Shown: positions 18,172 to 26,771, counted from the first letter of the stretch. The stretch: DNA of 64,000 bases from Hylemonella gracilis str. Niagara R (GCF_000600295.1 NZ_JEMG01000001.1:3415800-3479799); one strand, 5' to 3'. Made by a program: numbers and translations. Notes: generated by a model from the letters alone, not told the origin.

Positions 18172-18981
18172 ATGCCTTTCGCCATTCCCTTCCATGCATT
18201 GCTGCCGGGCCTGGTGTGCGCGCTGGCTTACGCGGTGTCGGCGTTGGCCGCCCACCGCAGCACCCGCGCCGCGCTGGTGCTGGCCTGGCTGCTGCACGCC
18301 CTGCTGCTGGGTGTGGGCTTGGGCCTGTGGCACGACGAACCGCATTTCGGCTTCGCGCCAGCGCTCTCGGTCACGGTCTGGCTGGTGGTGGCCATCTACG
18401 CCGTGGAAGCCCGTTATTACCCCGCCCTGCAGGCGCGGCGTGCCTTGCCTGCGCCGCTGGCGACGCTCAGCCTGCTGGCGGTGCTGCTGAGCCTGGTCTT
18501 TCCCGGGCAGGCCATCACGCACCAAGGCGCCTTGCTGCTGCCGCTGCACTGGGCTTTGGGCATCGCGTCCTACGGTCTCTTTGCCGTGGCCGTGGTGCAC
18601 GCCCTGCTGATGCTGCGCGCCGAAACGCGCATCCGCCACGCCAGCGAATCCGACAGCGGTCTGCCCCTGATGACACTGGAACGGCTGACCTTCCGCTTCG
18701 TGGCCGCGGGCTTCGCGCTGCTGACAGCCACGCTGGCCGCCGGTTTTCTGTTTGACGAACGCCTGTACGGCACGTCCTGGAACTGGAACCACAAGATGGT
18801 GTTTTCCGTGCTGTCCTGGGCCGTCTTCGCGGTGCTGCTGTACGGACGCTGGCAACTGGGCTGGCGCGGCTGGCGCGCGGCGCGCTGGCTCTTCACCGGC
18901 GCGGGCCTGCTGCTGCTGGCCTATGTGGGCTCGCGTTTCGTGCTGGAAATCGTGCTGCATCGCGCCCCGCTGAACGCATGA
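18172..18981 (+). CDS. ypjD: CcsA-like inner-membrane protein (YpjD/CorE family)
   Basis: Polytopic membrane protein of 269 aa with about eight hydrophobic segments. It contains the cytochrome c assembly (CcsA) fold region LPLHWALGIASYGLFAVAVVHALLML and the SWNWNHKMVFSVLSWAVFAVLLYGRW segment. In gammaproteobacteria this gene beside ffh is ypjD. A true heme-handling WWD motif is not visible, so a role in cytochrome assembly should not be assumed. The stop overlaps the next gene's ATG (ATGA). Confidence 0.85.
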   Translation: MPFAIPFHALLPGLVCALAYAVSALAAHRSTRAALVLAWLLHALLLGVGLGLWHDEPHFGFAPALSVTVWLVVAIYAVEARYYPALQARRALPAPLATLSLLAVLLSLVFPGQAITHQGALLLPLHWALGIASYGLFAVAVVHALLMLRAETRIRHASESDSGLPLMTLERLTFRFVAAGFALLTATLAAGFLFDERLYGTSWNWNHKMVFSVLSWAVFAVLLYGRWQLGWRGWRAARWLFTGAGLLLLAYVGSRFVLEIVLHRAPLNA

Positions 18982-19229
18982 AATTCCTGCTGCTCCTGCT
19001 CATCAGCCTGCTGGTGGTCTGGCTCTGGCGTTCGGGCCGGACGGCCGAGCCCCGCGAAAAACGCCCACCGGGCACGGCCCGGCCCACAGCGGCCAAGGCC
19101 ACGCCGCAGGACATGGTGCGCTGCGCGCATTGCGGCCTGCACCTGCCGCTGAGCGAGGCCGTGGCCAGCACCAGCGCGCATTACTGCAGTACCGAGCACC
19201 GCCGGCTGGCCGAACCCGGGATGTACTGA
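18978..19229 (+). CDS. PP0621-family small membrane protein with Cys pair
   Basis: Protein of 83 aa: one N-terminal transmembrane segment (MKFLLLLLISLLVVWLW), a basic linker, then a small metal-binding-like module, MVRCAHCGLHLPLSEAV and HYCSTEHRRLAE. The three Cys and the His residues suggest a zinc ribbon. Function unknown. Translationally coupled to ypjD and two bases before ampD, which argues for a three-gene unit. Confidence 0.8.
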   Translation: MKFLLLLLISLLVVWLWRSGRTAEPREKRPPGTARPTAAKATPQDMVRCAHCGLHLPLSEAVASTSAHYCSTEHRRLAEPGMY

Positions 19230-19231
19230 GC

Positions 19232-19852
19232 ATGACCGAGGGGTTGCCCGATGGCAATAGGCTCTGGGACGGCGGTTGGTACCGCCATGCCCGGCGGCTG
19301 GATTCACCGAATTTCGGCCCACGCCCCCCTGCAGGGGATGCACGCGACGACGCGGTGCCAGTCATCGACCTCATCGTCGTGCATTCGATCAGCCTGCCGC
19401 CAGGCGAGTACGGCGGCGACGCGGTGCAGCGTCTCTTCACCAACACACTGGACTGGAATGCGCACCCCTACTTCAAATCCATTGAGGGGCTGCAGGTGTC
19501 GTCGCACTTTTACGTGCGGCGCGATGGCGCGCTCTGGCAGTTCGTGAGCTGCGATGACCGTGCCTGGCACGCTGGTGTCTCGCACTACTGCGGGCGCGAC
19601 AACTGCAACGATTTTTCCGTCGGCATCGAACTTGAGGGGCTCGAGGGCGACTCCTTCGAGGCGGCGCAGTACGAAACACTGAGCAGCCTTTGCGCGGCCT
19701 TGGCCCAGCGTTACCCGGTGCGTCAGATCGCTGGCCACGAGCACATCGCGCCAGGCCGCAAGGCAGATCCCGGGCCCGGCTTCGAGTGGCCACGCTTGCA
19801 AAGCAGCCTGGGTTGGCCCGATCGGTATTTTCCCGAAGTCAGCGCAAGCTGA
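19232..19852 (+). CDS. ampD: 1,6-anhydro-N-acetylmuramyl-L-alanine amidase
   Basis: Cytoplasmic zinc amidase (206 aa) that removes peptides from anhydro-muropeptides during cell-wall recycling, thereby keeping AmpR-controlled beta-lactamase low where present. Zinc ligands are visible as His in LIVVHSISLP, His in IAGHEHIAPGRK and the Asp of KADPGPGFEW. SSHFYVRRDGALWQFV and the AWHAGVSHYCGR loop are also typical. The start ATG lies 2 bases after the upstream stop. No signal peptide, as expected for AmpD rather than AmiD. Confidence 0.93.
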   Translation: MTEGLPDGNRLWDGGWYRHARRLDSPNFGPRPPAGDARDDAVPVIDLIVVHSISLPPGEYGGDAVQRLFTNTLDWNAHPYFKSIEGLQVSSHFYVRRDGALWQFVSCDDRAWHAGVSHYCGRDNCNDFSVGIELEGLEGDSFEAAQYETLSSLCAALAQRYPVRQIAGHEHIAPGRKADPGPGFEWPRLQSSLGWPDRYFPEVSAS

Positions 19853-19876
19853 CCTTGCGTACTTGATCCCTGACAT

Positions 19877-19894
19877 GCGCACGCATGCGTGCGC
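19877..19894. repeat. 18-bp perfect palindrome
   Basis: GCGCACGCATGCGTGCGC is its own reverse complement. It lies shortly after the ampD stop. It could end ampD transcription or be a protein-binding site; no T-run follows. Confidence 0.5.
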
Positions 19895-20117
19895 GGCTCC
19901 GTCTGGCGCGAGCATCACCCCATGCAAACAAGCGCCCCGCGAGCCCGTTTTCACGCGCCAGCCGCACGCCGCCTGGATGCCTGCGCGCGCAGGCTGATGC
20001 AACAAGGGCTGCGCACCTGGATGGCAGAACTATGAACCGCCATCACAACGCGCGCACGCGCGTCATGACGCTTACACGCGCAGGCATGCACACGCAGGCG
20101 TGGATGCGTCGCGTAAC

Positions 20118-20126
20118 TTTTCCACA
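20118..20126 (+). promoter_or_regulatory. DnaA-box-like site upstream of nrdA
   Basis: TTTTCCACA fits the relaxed DnaA box TTWTNCACA. DnaA is known to influence nrdAB in E. coli. A single 9-mer in a regulatory region is suggestive only. Confidence 0.4.
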
Positions 20127-20169
20127 CCGACGTGACCTTCTTCACGCGCACACGCACGAATGCGCCGCT

Positions 20170-20217
20170 ACACTACGGGTAGTGGATCACAATCGTTTCA
20201 CCCCCTACCTATAGTGT
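20170..20217. promoter_or_regulatory. Pair of NrdR boxes
   Basis: Box 1 is ACACTACGGGTAGTGG (20170-20185) and box 2 is CCCCTACCTATAGTGT (20202-20217). They are 32 bases apart, about three helical turns, the spacing known for NrdR pairs in front of ribonucleotide reductase genes. Each matches the consensus best in one half. NrdR represses nrd genes when dATP is high. Confidence 0.65.
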
Positions 20218-20237
20218 TTCTCGTCATGGAAACACTA
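20212..20237. repeat. Hairpin in the nrdA leader
   Basis: TAGTGTTTC (20212-20220) pairs perfectly with GAAACACTA (20229-20237) across an 8-base loop. It overlaps NrdR box 2 and the alternative ATG at 20226. It could be a third operator half or an RNA structure affecting translation. Confidence 0.45.
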
Positions 20238-20276
20238 CACGCCCAGCCCCCAAGATTTGCCAGACACGAGGAAAAG

Positions 20277-23231
20277 ATGCAAACCGGCCTGTACACCCCA
20301 CCGTCCTCCACTTCCCTGCCCGCCACCACGCAGTCTCAAGGCGCTGGCGCGCCCCTGGGCGCAACGAGCGCGCTGGCCCACTACCAGATCATCCGCCGCA
20401 ACGGCGCCGTCGTTCCCTTCGAGCCGAGCAAGATCGCTGTGGCTCTGATGAAGGCCTTCCTGGCCGTGCACGGCGCGCAAGGCGCAGCCTCGGCCAGCGT
20501 GCGCGAAACCGTCGACAGCCTGACGCAGGCCGTGGTGCGCGCGCTGACGCGCTCGCGCCCGGGCGGCGGCACTTTCCATATTGAAGACGTGCAGGACCAG
20601 GTGGAACTGGGCCTGATGCGCGGCGGCCACCTTGAAGTAGCCCGCGCCTACGTGCTCTACCGCGCCAAGCGGGCCGAGGAGCGCGCCCAGCACGCCGCCC
20701 AGGCCGCGCCGCAGACACCGGTGCTGCACGTCACCGACAACGGTCAGCGCGTGGCCCTGGACCTGAACCGCCTGCAACGCCTGATCGAAAGCGCCTGCGC
20801 CAACCTTTCTGCCGACGTGAAGGCCGAGCCCATCGTGGCCGAAACCCTGCGCAACCTCTACGACGGCGTGCCGCTGGAAGAGGTGTACAAGGCCGCCATC
20901 CTGGCCGCCCGCACCCTGATCGAGAAGGACCCGGACTACACCTACGCCACCGCACGCCTGCTGTTCCACACCATCGCCAAGGAGGTGCTGGGCCGCGACG
21001 TGCAGCCTTCTGAAATGAAGCAGGCCTATGCCGACTACTTCCCCGGATTCATCAAGAAGGGCGTGGACGCCGAGCTGCTCAACCCCGAGCTGCTGCAGTA
21101 CGACCTGAAACGCCTGGGCGCGGCCCTCAAGTCCGAACGCGACCAGCAGTTTGACTACCTGGGCCTGCAAACCCTGTATGACCGCTATTTCCTGCACGTC
21201 AAGAAGTCGCGGATCGAGCTGCCGCAAGCCTTCTTCATGCGCGTGGCCATGGGCCTGGCGCTCAATGAAATCGACCGCGAAGCCCGCGCCATCGAGTTCT
21301 ACGAGGTGCTGTCGTCCTTCGACTTCATGTCGTCCACGCCCACCCTGTTCAACAGCGGCACGCTGCGCAGCCAGCTGTCAAGCTGCTACCTGACCACGGT
21401 GCCCGACGATCTGGACGGCATCTACGAATCCATCAAGGAGAACGCCCTGCTGTCCAAATTCGCGGGCGGCCTGGGTAATGACTGGACACGCGTGCGCGCG
21501 CTGGGCAGCCACATCAAGGGCACGAACGGTGAAAGCCAGGGCGTGGTGCCCTTCCTCAAGGTGGTGAACGACACCGCCGTGGCCGTGAACCAGGGCGGCA
21601 AGCGCAAGGGCGCGGTCTGCACCTACCTGGAAACCTGGCACCTGGACATCGAGGAATTCCTGGAACTGCGAAAGAACACCGGCGATGACCGCCGCCGCAC
21701 GCACGACATGAACACGGCCAACTGGATTCCCGACCTGTTCATGCGCCGTGTGATGGAAAAGGGCGAGTGGACCTTGTTCTCGCCTTCCGACGCGCCCGAC
21801 CTGCACGACCTGTTCGGCGCGGCCTTCGAAAAGGCTTACGTGGCTTACGAAGCCAAAGCCAAGCGCGGCGAACTCAAGCCCAGCAAGACCGTGCCCGCCA
21901 CGGACCTGTGGCGCAAGATGCTCTCGATGCTGTTCGAGACCGGCCACCCCTGGATCACCTTCAAGGATGCCTGCAACGTGCGCTCGCCCCAGCAACACGC
22001 TGGGGTGGTGCACTCGTCCAACCTCTGCACCGAGATCACGCTCAACACCAGCGACACCGAAACCGCCGTCTGCAACTTGGGCTCGGTCAACCTCAAGCAG
22101 CACATCACGGACGGCAAGCTCGACCACGAGAAGCTGAAAAAGACCATCGGCACCGCCATGCGCATGCTGGACAACGTGATCGACATCAACTACTACGCCG
22201 TCAAGAAGGCGCGCGACAGCAACCTGCGCCACCGCCCCGTCGGCCTGGGCCTGATGGCCTTCCAGGACGCGCTCTATGAGATGCGCATCCCCTACGCCAG
22301 CGATGCCGCCGTGCAATTCGCCGACCAGTCCATGGAAGCCATTTGCTACTACGCCTACTGGGCCTCGACCGAGTTGGCCCGGGAGCGCGGCGTGTATTCC
22401 AGCTACCAGGGTTCGCTCTGGAGCAAGGGCATCTTGCCGCCGGACACACTGGAGCTGCTGGCGCGCGAACGCGGCGGTTACGTGGAGGTCGACCGTTCCG
22501 CCACCCTGGACTGGGACCTGCTGCGCAAGAAAATCGCCGCCGACGGCATGCGCAACAGCAACTGCGTGGCCATCGCCCCGACGGCGACGATTTCCAACAT
22601 CATCGGCGTGGACGCCTCCATCGAGCCCTGCTTCGGCAACCTCTCGGTCAAGTCCAACCTGTCTGGCGAGTTCACCATCATCAACGGCTACCTGGTCAAG
22701 GACCTGAAGCGCCTGGGCCTGTGGGACGAGGTGATGGTGATGGACCTGAAGCACTTCGACGGTTCCCTGTTGCCCATCGACCGCGTGCCCCAGGACATCA
22801 AGGCGCTGTACGCCACGGCCTTCGAAGTCGAGCCGAGCTGGCTGGTGGAAGCCGCCGCGCGCCGCCAGAAGTGGATTGACCAGGCCCAGTCGCTCAACAT
22901 CTACATGGCGGGCGCCTCGGGCAAGAAGCTGGACGACACCTACAAGCTGGCCTGGACACGCGGCCTCAAGACCACCTACTACCTGCGCACCACCAGCGCC
23001 ACACAGGCGGAGAAATCCACCGTGGCCGCCGGTCGCCTGAACGCCGTGTCTTCGGGTTCTTCCGAGGTCGGCGCTGTGGCCACGACGCCGGTCGCCCCCA
23101 AGCCCGCCGCCGCGAAGAAGGTGAGCGCGCTCGAAGCGGCGGCTGCCGCCGCGCAGGCGCAGATGGCCGTGGCCGCGACCGACATCAAGTTCTGCGCCAT
23201 CGACGACCCGGGCTGCGAAGCCTGCCAGTGA
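20277..23231 (+). CDS. nrdA: Ribonucleoside-diphosphate reductase, class Ia alpha subunit
   Basis: Catalytic subunit of aerobic ribonucleotide reductase, 984 aa. An N-terminal ATP cone (YQIIRRNGAVVPFEPSKIAVALMKAF) is followed by a second cone-like region at ~155-255. This makes it longer than the 761-aa E. coli enzyme. The reductase barrel includes SSCYLTTVPDDLDGIYESI, NLCTEI and CNLGSVNL. The C-terminal redox pair is in CEACQ. The ATG at 20277 follows a GAGGAAAAG ribosome-binding site; an upstream ATG at 20226 lies in a hairpin. Makes dNDPs with NrdB, encoded downstream. NrdR boxes upstream suggest dATP-responsive repression. Confidence 0.95.
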   Translation: MQTGLYTPPSSTSLPATTQSQGAGAPLGATSALAHYQIIRRNGAVVPFEPSKIAVALMKAFLAVHGAQGAASASVRETVDSLTQAVVRALTRSRPGGGTFHIEDVQDQVELGLMRGGHLEVARAYVLYRAKRAEERAQHAAQAAPQTPVLHVTDNGQRVALDLNRLQRLIESACANLSADVKAEPIVAETLRNLYDGVPLEEVYKAAILAARTLIEKDPDYTYATARLLFHTIAKEVLGRDVQPSEMKQAYADYFPGFIKKGVDAELLNPELLQYDLKRLGAALKSERDQQFDYLGLQTLYDRYFLHVKKSRIELPQAFFMRVAMGLALNEIDREARAIEFYEVLSSFDFMSSTPTLFNSGTLRSQLSSCYLTTVPDDLDGIYESIKENALLSKFAGGLGNDWTRVRALGSHIKGTNGESQGVVPFLKVVNDTAVAVNQGGKRKGAVCTYLETWHLDIEEFLELRKNTGDDRRRTHDMNTANWIPDLFMRRVMEKGEWTLFSPSDAPDLHDLFGAAFEKAYVAYEAKAKRGELKPSKTVPATDLWRKMLSMLFETGHPWITFKDACNVRSPQQHAGVVHSSNLCTEITLNTSDTETAVCNLGSVNLKQHITDGKLDHEKLKKTIGTAMRMLDNVIDINYYAVKKARDSNLRHRPVGLGLMAFQDALYEMRIPYASDAAVQFADQSMEAICYYAYWASTELARERGVYSSYQGSLWSKGILPPDTLELLARERGGYVEVDRSATLDWDLLRKKIAADGMRNSNCVAIAPTATISNIIGVDASIEPCFGNLSVKSNLSGEFTIINGYLVKDLKRLGLWDEVMVMDLKHFDGSLLPIDRVPQDIKALYATAFEVEPSWLVEAAARRQKWIDQAQSLNIYMAGASGKKLDDTYKLAWTRGLKTTYYLRTTSATQAEKSTVAAGRLNAVSSGSSEVGAVATTPVAPKPAAAKKVSALEAAAAAAQAQMAVAATDIKFCAIDDPGCEACQ

Positions 23232-23294
23232 GAGGAAGCGCGGTGCGCGACTTCTGCCTCGCACCGCACATGCATTTGCGTTCACGCACACCTT

Positions 23295-23319
23295 GCTCAC
23301 GCACGCGCAGTGCGTGAGC
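23295..23319. repeat. Strong hairpin between nrdA and nrdB
   Basis: GCTCACGCAC (23295-23304) pairs with GTGCGTGAGC (23310-23319) around a 5-base loop. There is no T-run, so it is more likely an RNA stability or processing element, or partial termination, than a classical terminator. The nrdA-nrdB gap of 193 bases has no gene. Confidence 0.5.
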
Positions 23320-23424
23320 GAAGCGCGACACGCGATGCAATAGAGCAACAAAACGAGCGGCGGTGTGAATGAACACTTTGCAATTCACATCGCTGCTCAC
23401 ATAATTCAGGAATTGGATCTCTCT

Positions 23425-24630
23425 ATGTTGTCCTGGGACGAAGAAGTCAAACCCACATCGCCAGCCCCCACCGCTGGCGCAGCCCGTTTGTCCCCGACGC
23501 CGGCATCGGCATCCACGCAACCGTTCGCGCAGGCCCCGCTGCACTCCGCGCTCGCTGACACCCCCGTCGCACCGCCCCCGTCCTCTGTCGCTGCCGCACC
23601 GTCCAGCGCCGGCGGTCGCATCAAGGCCTCCGACAAACGCATCATCAACGGCCAGACCGACGTCAACCAGCTGGTGCCGTTCAAGTACAAGTGGGCCTGG
23701 GAAAAGTACCTGGCCACCTGCGCCAACCACTGGATGCCGCAGGAAGTGAACATGAACCGCGACATCGCGCTCTGGAAGGACCCGAACGGCCTTTCGGAAG
23801 ACGAGCGCCGCATCATCAAGCGCAACCTCGGTTTCTTTGTCACCGCCGACTCGCTGGCCGCGAACAACATCGTGCTGGGTACCTACCGCCACATCACGGC
23901 GCCCGAGTGCCGCCAGTTCCTGCTGCGCCAGGCTTTTGAAGAAGCCATCCACACCCACGCCTACCAGTACATCGTGGAATCGCTGGGCCTGGACGAGTCC
24001 GAGATCTTCAGTGCCTACCTGGAAGTCCAGTCCATCCGCGACAAGGACGAGTTCCTGATCCCGTTCATCAACGCGATCATGGACCCCAACTTCCATACCG
24101 GCACGCAGGAAACCGACCAGACGCTCCTCAAGAGCCTGATCGTCTTCGCCTGCCTGATGGAAGGTCTGTTCTTCTACGTCGGCTTCACCCAGATCCTGGC
24201 CCTGGGCCGTCAGAACAAGATGACGGGCGCCGCCGAGCAGTACCAGTACATCCTGCGCGACGAGTCCATGCACTGCAACTTCGGCATCGACCTGATCAAC
24301 CAGATCAAGCTGGAGAATCCGCAGCTCTGGACGCCCGAGTTCAAGGCCGAGATCAAGGCCTTGTTCGAGAAGGCTGTCGAGTTGGAATACCGCTATGCCG
24401 AGGACACCATGCCGCGCGGCGTGCTGGGCATGAACGCTTCCATGTTCAAGGGCTACCTGCGCTACATCGCCAACCGGCGCGCCACCCAGATCGGTCTGGA
24501 ACCGCTCTTCCCCAACGAAGAGAATCCCTTCCCCTGGATGAGCGAGATGATCGACCTCAAGAAAGAACGCAATTTCTTCGAGACCCGTGTCATCGAATAC
24601 CAGTCCGGCGGCGCGCTGTCCTGGGACTGA
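23425..24630 (+). CDS. nrdB: Ribonucleoside-diphosphate reductase, class Ia beta subunit
   Basis: Radical-bearing subunit of 401 aa. The first ~65 residues are a Pro/Ala/Ser-rich extension after [10 protein letters not shown]. The ferritin-like core follows, with metal ligands in [24 protein letters not shown] and [15 protein letters not shown]. The overall sequence resembles the Chlamydia-type R2, but the carboxylate ligand is Asp (TADSL) and the radical position four residues after the ExxH His is Tyr. This fits a tyrosyl-radical class Ia enzyme. The ATG at 23425 gives the standard start; an upstream frame extension to 23365 is not needed. Partner of NrdA. Confidence 0.94.
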   Translation: MLSWDEEVKPTSPAPTAGAARLSPTPASASTQPFAQAPLHSALADTPVAPPPSSVAAAPSSAGGRIKASDKRIINGQTDVNQLVPFKYKWAWEKYLATCANHWMPQEVNMNRDIALWKDPNGLSEDERRIIKRNLGFFVTADSLAANNIVLGTYRHITAPECRQFLLRQAFEEAIHTHAYQYIVESLGLDESEIFSAYLEVQSIRDKDEFLIPFINAIMDPNFHTGTQETDQTLLKSLIVFACLMEGLFFYVGFTQILALGRQNKMTGAAEQYQYILRDESMHCNFGIDLINQIKLENPQLWTPEFKAEIKALFEKAVELEYRYAEDTMPRGVLGMNASMFKGYLRYIANRRATQIGLEPLFPNEENPFPWMSEMIDLKKERNFFETRVIEYQSGGALSWD

Positions 24631-24726
24631 GACAGCGAAATCCAAAAAATCAATCTATGGCTTCACGAATCGCACAGACTCCCGACCGCTCTCGACAGAA
24701 GAGCCGCGGGTGTCCGTGCCACCCCG

Positions 24727-24769
24727 TTCATGGCGCTGGGTTCCTCCCGCAGGTTCCCAGCGCCATGAA
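24727..24769. terminator. 14-bp stem hairpin after nrdB
   Basis: TTCATGGCGCTGGG (24727-24740) pairs perfectly with CCCAGCGCCATGAA (24756-24769). Probably ends nrdB transcription, although no T-run follows. Confidence 0.5.
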
Positions 24770-24770
24770 T

Positions 24771-24802
24771 CACTTCATGTACACCAACAAACGCATGAAG
24801 TG
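24771..24802. repeat. Second hairpin, in the leader of the histone-like gene
   Basis: CACTTCATG (24771-24779) pairs with CATGAAGTG (24794-24802). It starts two bases after the preceding hairpin and ends about 18 bases before the AAGGAGA ribosome-binding site. It may protect or control the abundant histone-like mRNA. Confidence 0.4.
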
Positions 24803-24832
24803 CTCTTTGTAACTTGATCAAGGAGAATCGAA

Positions 24833-25285
24833 ATGGCAACTGCAAAGAAAGCTCCGGCGAAAAAAGCCGCCGCGAAGAAGGCCCCGGCTAAGAAGGCCGT
24901 AGCAAAGAAGGCTCCGGCCAAGAAGGCCGCAGCGAAGAAGGCCCCGGCCAAGAAGGCTGCGGTCAAGAAGGTCGCCGCGAAGAAGGCCCCGGCCAAGAAG
25001 GTTGTGGCGAAGAAGGCCCCGGCCAAGAAGGCTGCGGTCAAGAAGGTCGCCGCGAAGAAGGCCCCGGCCAAGAAGGCCGCCGCGAAGAAGACCGTGGCGA
25101 AGAAGGCTGCTGCCAAGAAGCCCGCCGCGAAAAAGCCTGCTGCCAAGAAGCCCGCCGCGAAAAAGGCCGCTGCCAAGCCTGCCGCTGCGCCTGCGAAACC
25201 CGCTGCCGCTCCCGCAGCACCCGTGGCCCAAACCACGCTGAACCCGCAGGCCGCCTGGCCTTTCCCCACGGCCAGCCGTCCCTGA
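24833..25285 (+). CDS. Histone H1-like DNA-binding protein (AKKA repeats)
   Basis: Protein of 150 aa built almost entirely from AKKAPAKKA and AKKAAVKKV-type pentapeptide repeats from residue 4 to about 118. A Pro/Ala-rich tail ending [14 protein letters not shown] follows. Such eukaryotic H1-tail-like proteins are common in Burkholderiales and bind DNA through their lysines without sequence preference. A strong AAGGAGA ribosome-binding site precedes the ATG, and a textbook terminator follows, indicating a single-gene transcript. The DNA has long internal duplications, so length probably varies between strains. Confidence 0.9.
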   Translation: MATAKKAPAKKAAAKKAPAKKAVAKKAPAKKAAAKKAPAKKAAVKKVAAKKAPAKKVVAKKAPAKKAAVKKVAAKKAPAKKAAAKKTVAKKAAAKKPAAKKPAAKKPAAKKAAAKPAAAPAKPAAAPAAPVAQTTLNPQAAWPFPTASRP

Positions 25286-25302
25286 ACGGGGTCTGCCGTC
25301 TG

Positions 25303-25340
25303 AGCCTGTTGCCCGCGAGGGCGACAGGCTTTTTCTTTTC
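25303..25340 (+). terminator. Rho-independent terminator of the histone-like gene
   Basis: AGCCTGT-t-GCCC pairs with GGGC-g-ACAGGCT across the loop gcga (25303-25330). TTTTT follows, then a C and four more T. This is the clearest intrinsic terminator on the plus strand of the window. Confidence 0.9.
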
Positions 25341-25357
25341 CCGTTCATTCCGATCGC

Positions 25358-25705
25358 ATGCATCCAAGACCGGCGCTAACCCACCACGCAGCCTCTTTTC
25401 TGCGCGCGCAGAAAGACGGTTCCGTGCTGGTGGACATCCACGTCATGCCGAACGCGTCCAGCACGCAGATCCAGGGTTTGTTCGATGGCGCGCTGAAGGT
25501 GCGCTTGCGCGCCCCACCGGTGGACGGCAAGGCAAATGCAGCGCTACAGGTCTGGCTGGCAAAGACCCTGGACATCCCGAATTCGAGCGTGACACTGCAA
25601 CACGGTGCCAGCGCGCGACGCAAGCAGTTGCGCGTGGCCGCCCATGCGACGGCGAAGGCAGATTGGAAGCAGCTCAGCCCGCCAGCTCCCTCGCCCTCCG
25701 GTTGA
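25358..25705 (+). CDS. DUF167/YggU-family protein
   Basis: Small protein of 115 aa with the YggU core: VLVDIHVMPNASSTQIQGL, then GALKVRLRAPPVDGKANAAL, and the C-terminal SVTLQHGASARRKQLRV. The family has known structures, but its biochemical role is unclear. It lies between two terminators, convergent with the PfkB kinase gene. Its stop abuts the T-run of the opposing terminator. Confidence 0.85.
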   Translation: MHPRPALTHHAASFLRAQKDGSVLVDIHVMPNASSTQIQGLFDGALKVRLRAPPVDGKANAALQVWLAKTLDIPNSSVTLQHGASARRKQLRVAAHATAKADWKQLSPPAPSPSG

Positions 25706-25731
25706 AAAAGCCGTGCCAGCGCATGCACGGC
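25705..25731 (-). terminator. Terminator of the minus-strand transcript ending with the PfkB kinase
   Basis: Read on the minus strand, GCCGTGC (25731-25725) and GCACGGC (25716-25710) form a 7-bp stem, followed by five T (25709-25705). It ends transcription that has passed the PfkB gene. Confidence 0.7.
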
Positions 25732-25793
25732 CTGTCCATCGTGTGAGATCGCCCCCCGCACTCGCCGCTTCGCTCGCGCGGGAAAATGGCGCG

Positions 25794-26708
25794 TCAGAGC
25801 CCGAACTTCGCGGTGTCCACCGGGTAGTTCTGCGGCCCGCGGAAGGCGATCTTGTGGGAACCCATGCGGTTGCCAAGGGCCGCAGCCTTGGCCAGGGGCC
25901 AGCCACGTTCCAGCCCGTACAGCAGACCGCCGCGGTAGGCGTCACCACAGCCCGTCGGGTCGACGATGGCCGCCGCCGGGGTCGGCGCGATCCAGTCCTT
26001 CTCGCCGTTGATCCAGACCTCGCTGCCTTCAGCGCCCAAGGTGATGACCAGGCCACGCACCTTGCGTGAGATGTCCGCCGGACTCCAGCCCGTGCGGTCG
26101 CACAGCATCTTGCCTTCGTAGTCGTTGACCGTGACCCAGTCGGCCAATTCAACAAAGTGCGCCAGCTCCTTGCCGTCGAACATGGGCAGGCCCTGACCGG
26201 GATCGAACACAAAGGGAATGCCGGCGGCTTTGAATTGCGCGGCATGCTCCAGCATGGCGTCCCGCCCATCGGGCGAGATGATGCCCAATTTCACGTCTTG
26301 CATGCCGGGGGCATCCCGCTCGATGCGGGTCACATGCGCCTGGGTCATCGCGCCGGGGTGAAAGGCCGTGATCTGGTTGTTGTCCTTGTCCGTCATGATC
26401 AGCGCCTGCGCCGTATAGGTTTCGGGCAGCTGACGCACATAACGGGTGGCAATGCCCAGCTTGTTCAGGCGCTCCACATACCCCGCGCCGTCGTTGCCGA
26501 CGGTGGCCATCGGCAGGGGCACGCCGCCCAGCGCGCGCAAGGCGTAGGCGATGTTGCCAGCGCAGCCGCCGAAATCACGCCGCAACGTGGGCACCAGGAA
26601 GGAGACGTTGAGGATGTGCAACTGGTCCGGCATGATCTGCTCGGCAAAGCGCCCCTCGAAGTTCATGATGGAATCGAAGGCCAGGGAACCGCAGATCAGT
26701 GCCGCCAT
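25794..26708 (-). CDS. PfkB-family carbohydrate/nucleoside kinase (adenosine-kinase-like)
   Basis: Sugar or nucleoside kinase of 304 aa. It has the N-terminal GSLAFDS motif, the RDFGGCAGNIAYALRALGG substrate-binding motif (PfkB signature 1), and the C-terminal anion-hole/catalytic motif DPTGCGDAYRGGLLYGL with the base Asp in GD. Similar proteins are often annotated as adenosine kinase; the substrate cannot be fixed from the sequence. Last gene of the minus-strand run accB-accC-prmA-DUF3426-pfkB, 63 bases after DUF3426. Confidence 0.85.
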   Translation of the reverse strand: MAALICGSLAFDSIMNFEGRFAEQIMPDQLHILNVSFLVPTLRRDFGGCAGNIAYALRALGGVPLPMATVGNDGAGYVERLNKLGIATRYVRQLPETYTAQALIMTDKDNNQITAFHPGAMTQAHVTRIERDAPGMQDVKLGIISPDGRDAMLEHAAQFKAAGIPFVFDPGQGLPMFDGKELAHFVELADWVTVNDYEGKMLCDRTGWSPADISRKVRGLVITLGAEGSEVWINGEKDWIAPTPAAAIVDPTGCGDAYRGGLLYGLERGWPLAKAAALGNRMGSHKIAFRGPQNYPVDTAKFGL

Positions 26709-26771
26709 GGAATGTGCTCTTTTCTATTGAATGGTTGATGAAGGTTGAAATGATCGCGTGTGCTCAAGCGC

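Larger units (their letters stand above)
19895..20276. promoter_or_regulatory. nrdA upstream region without genes
   Basis: About 380 bases rich in CGCACG/CACGCG alternations with no credible coding frame. It holds a DnaA-like box at 20118-20126 and two NrdR boxes (20170-20185 and 20202-20217), both listed separately. A TATAGT (20210-20215) overlapping NrdR box 2 is a possible -10 element; no good -35 was found. Confidence 0.5.

Noticed and set aside
19853-20276. Small open frames before nrdA as genes
   Set aside because: Arg/His-rich shadow composition with no ribosome-binding sites; the region is better explained as regulatory DNA.
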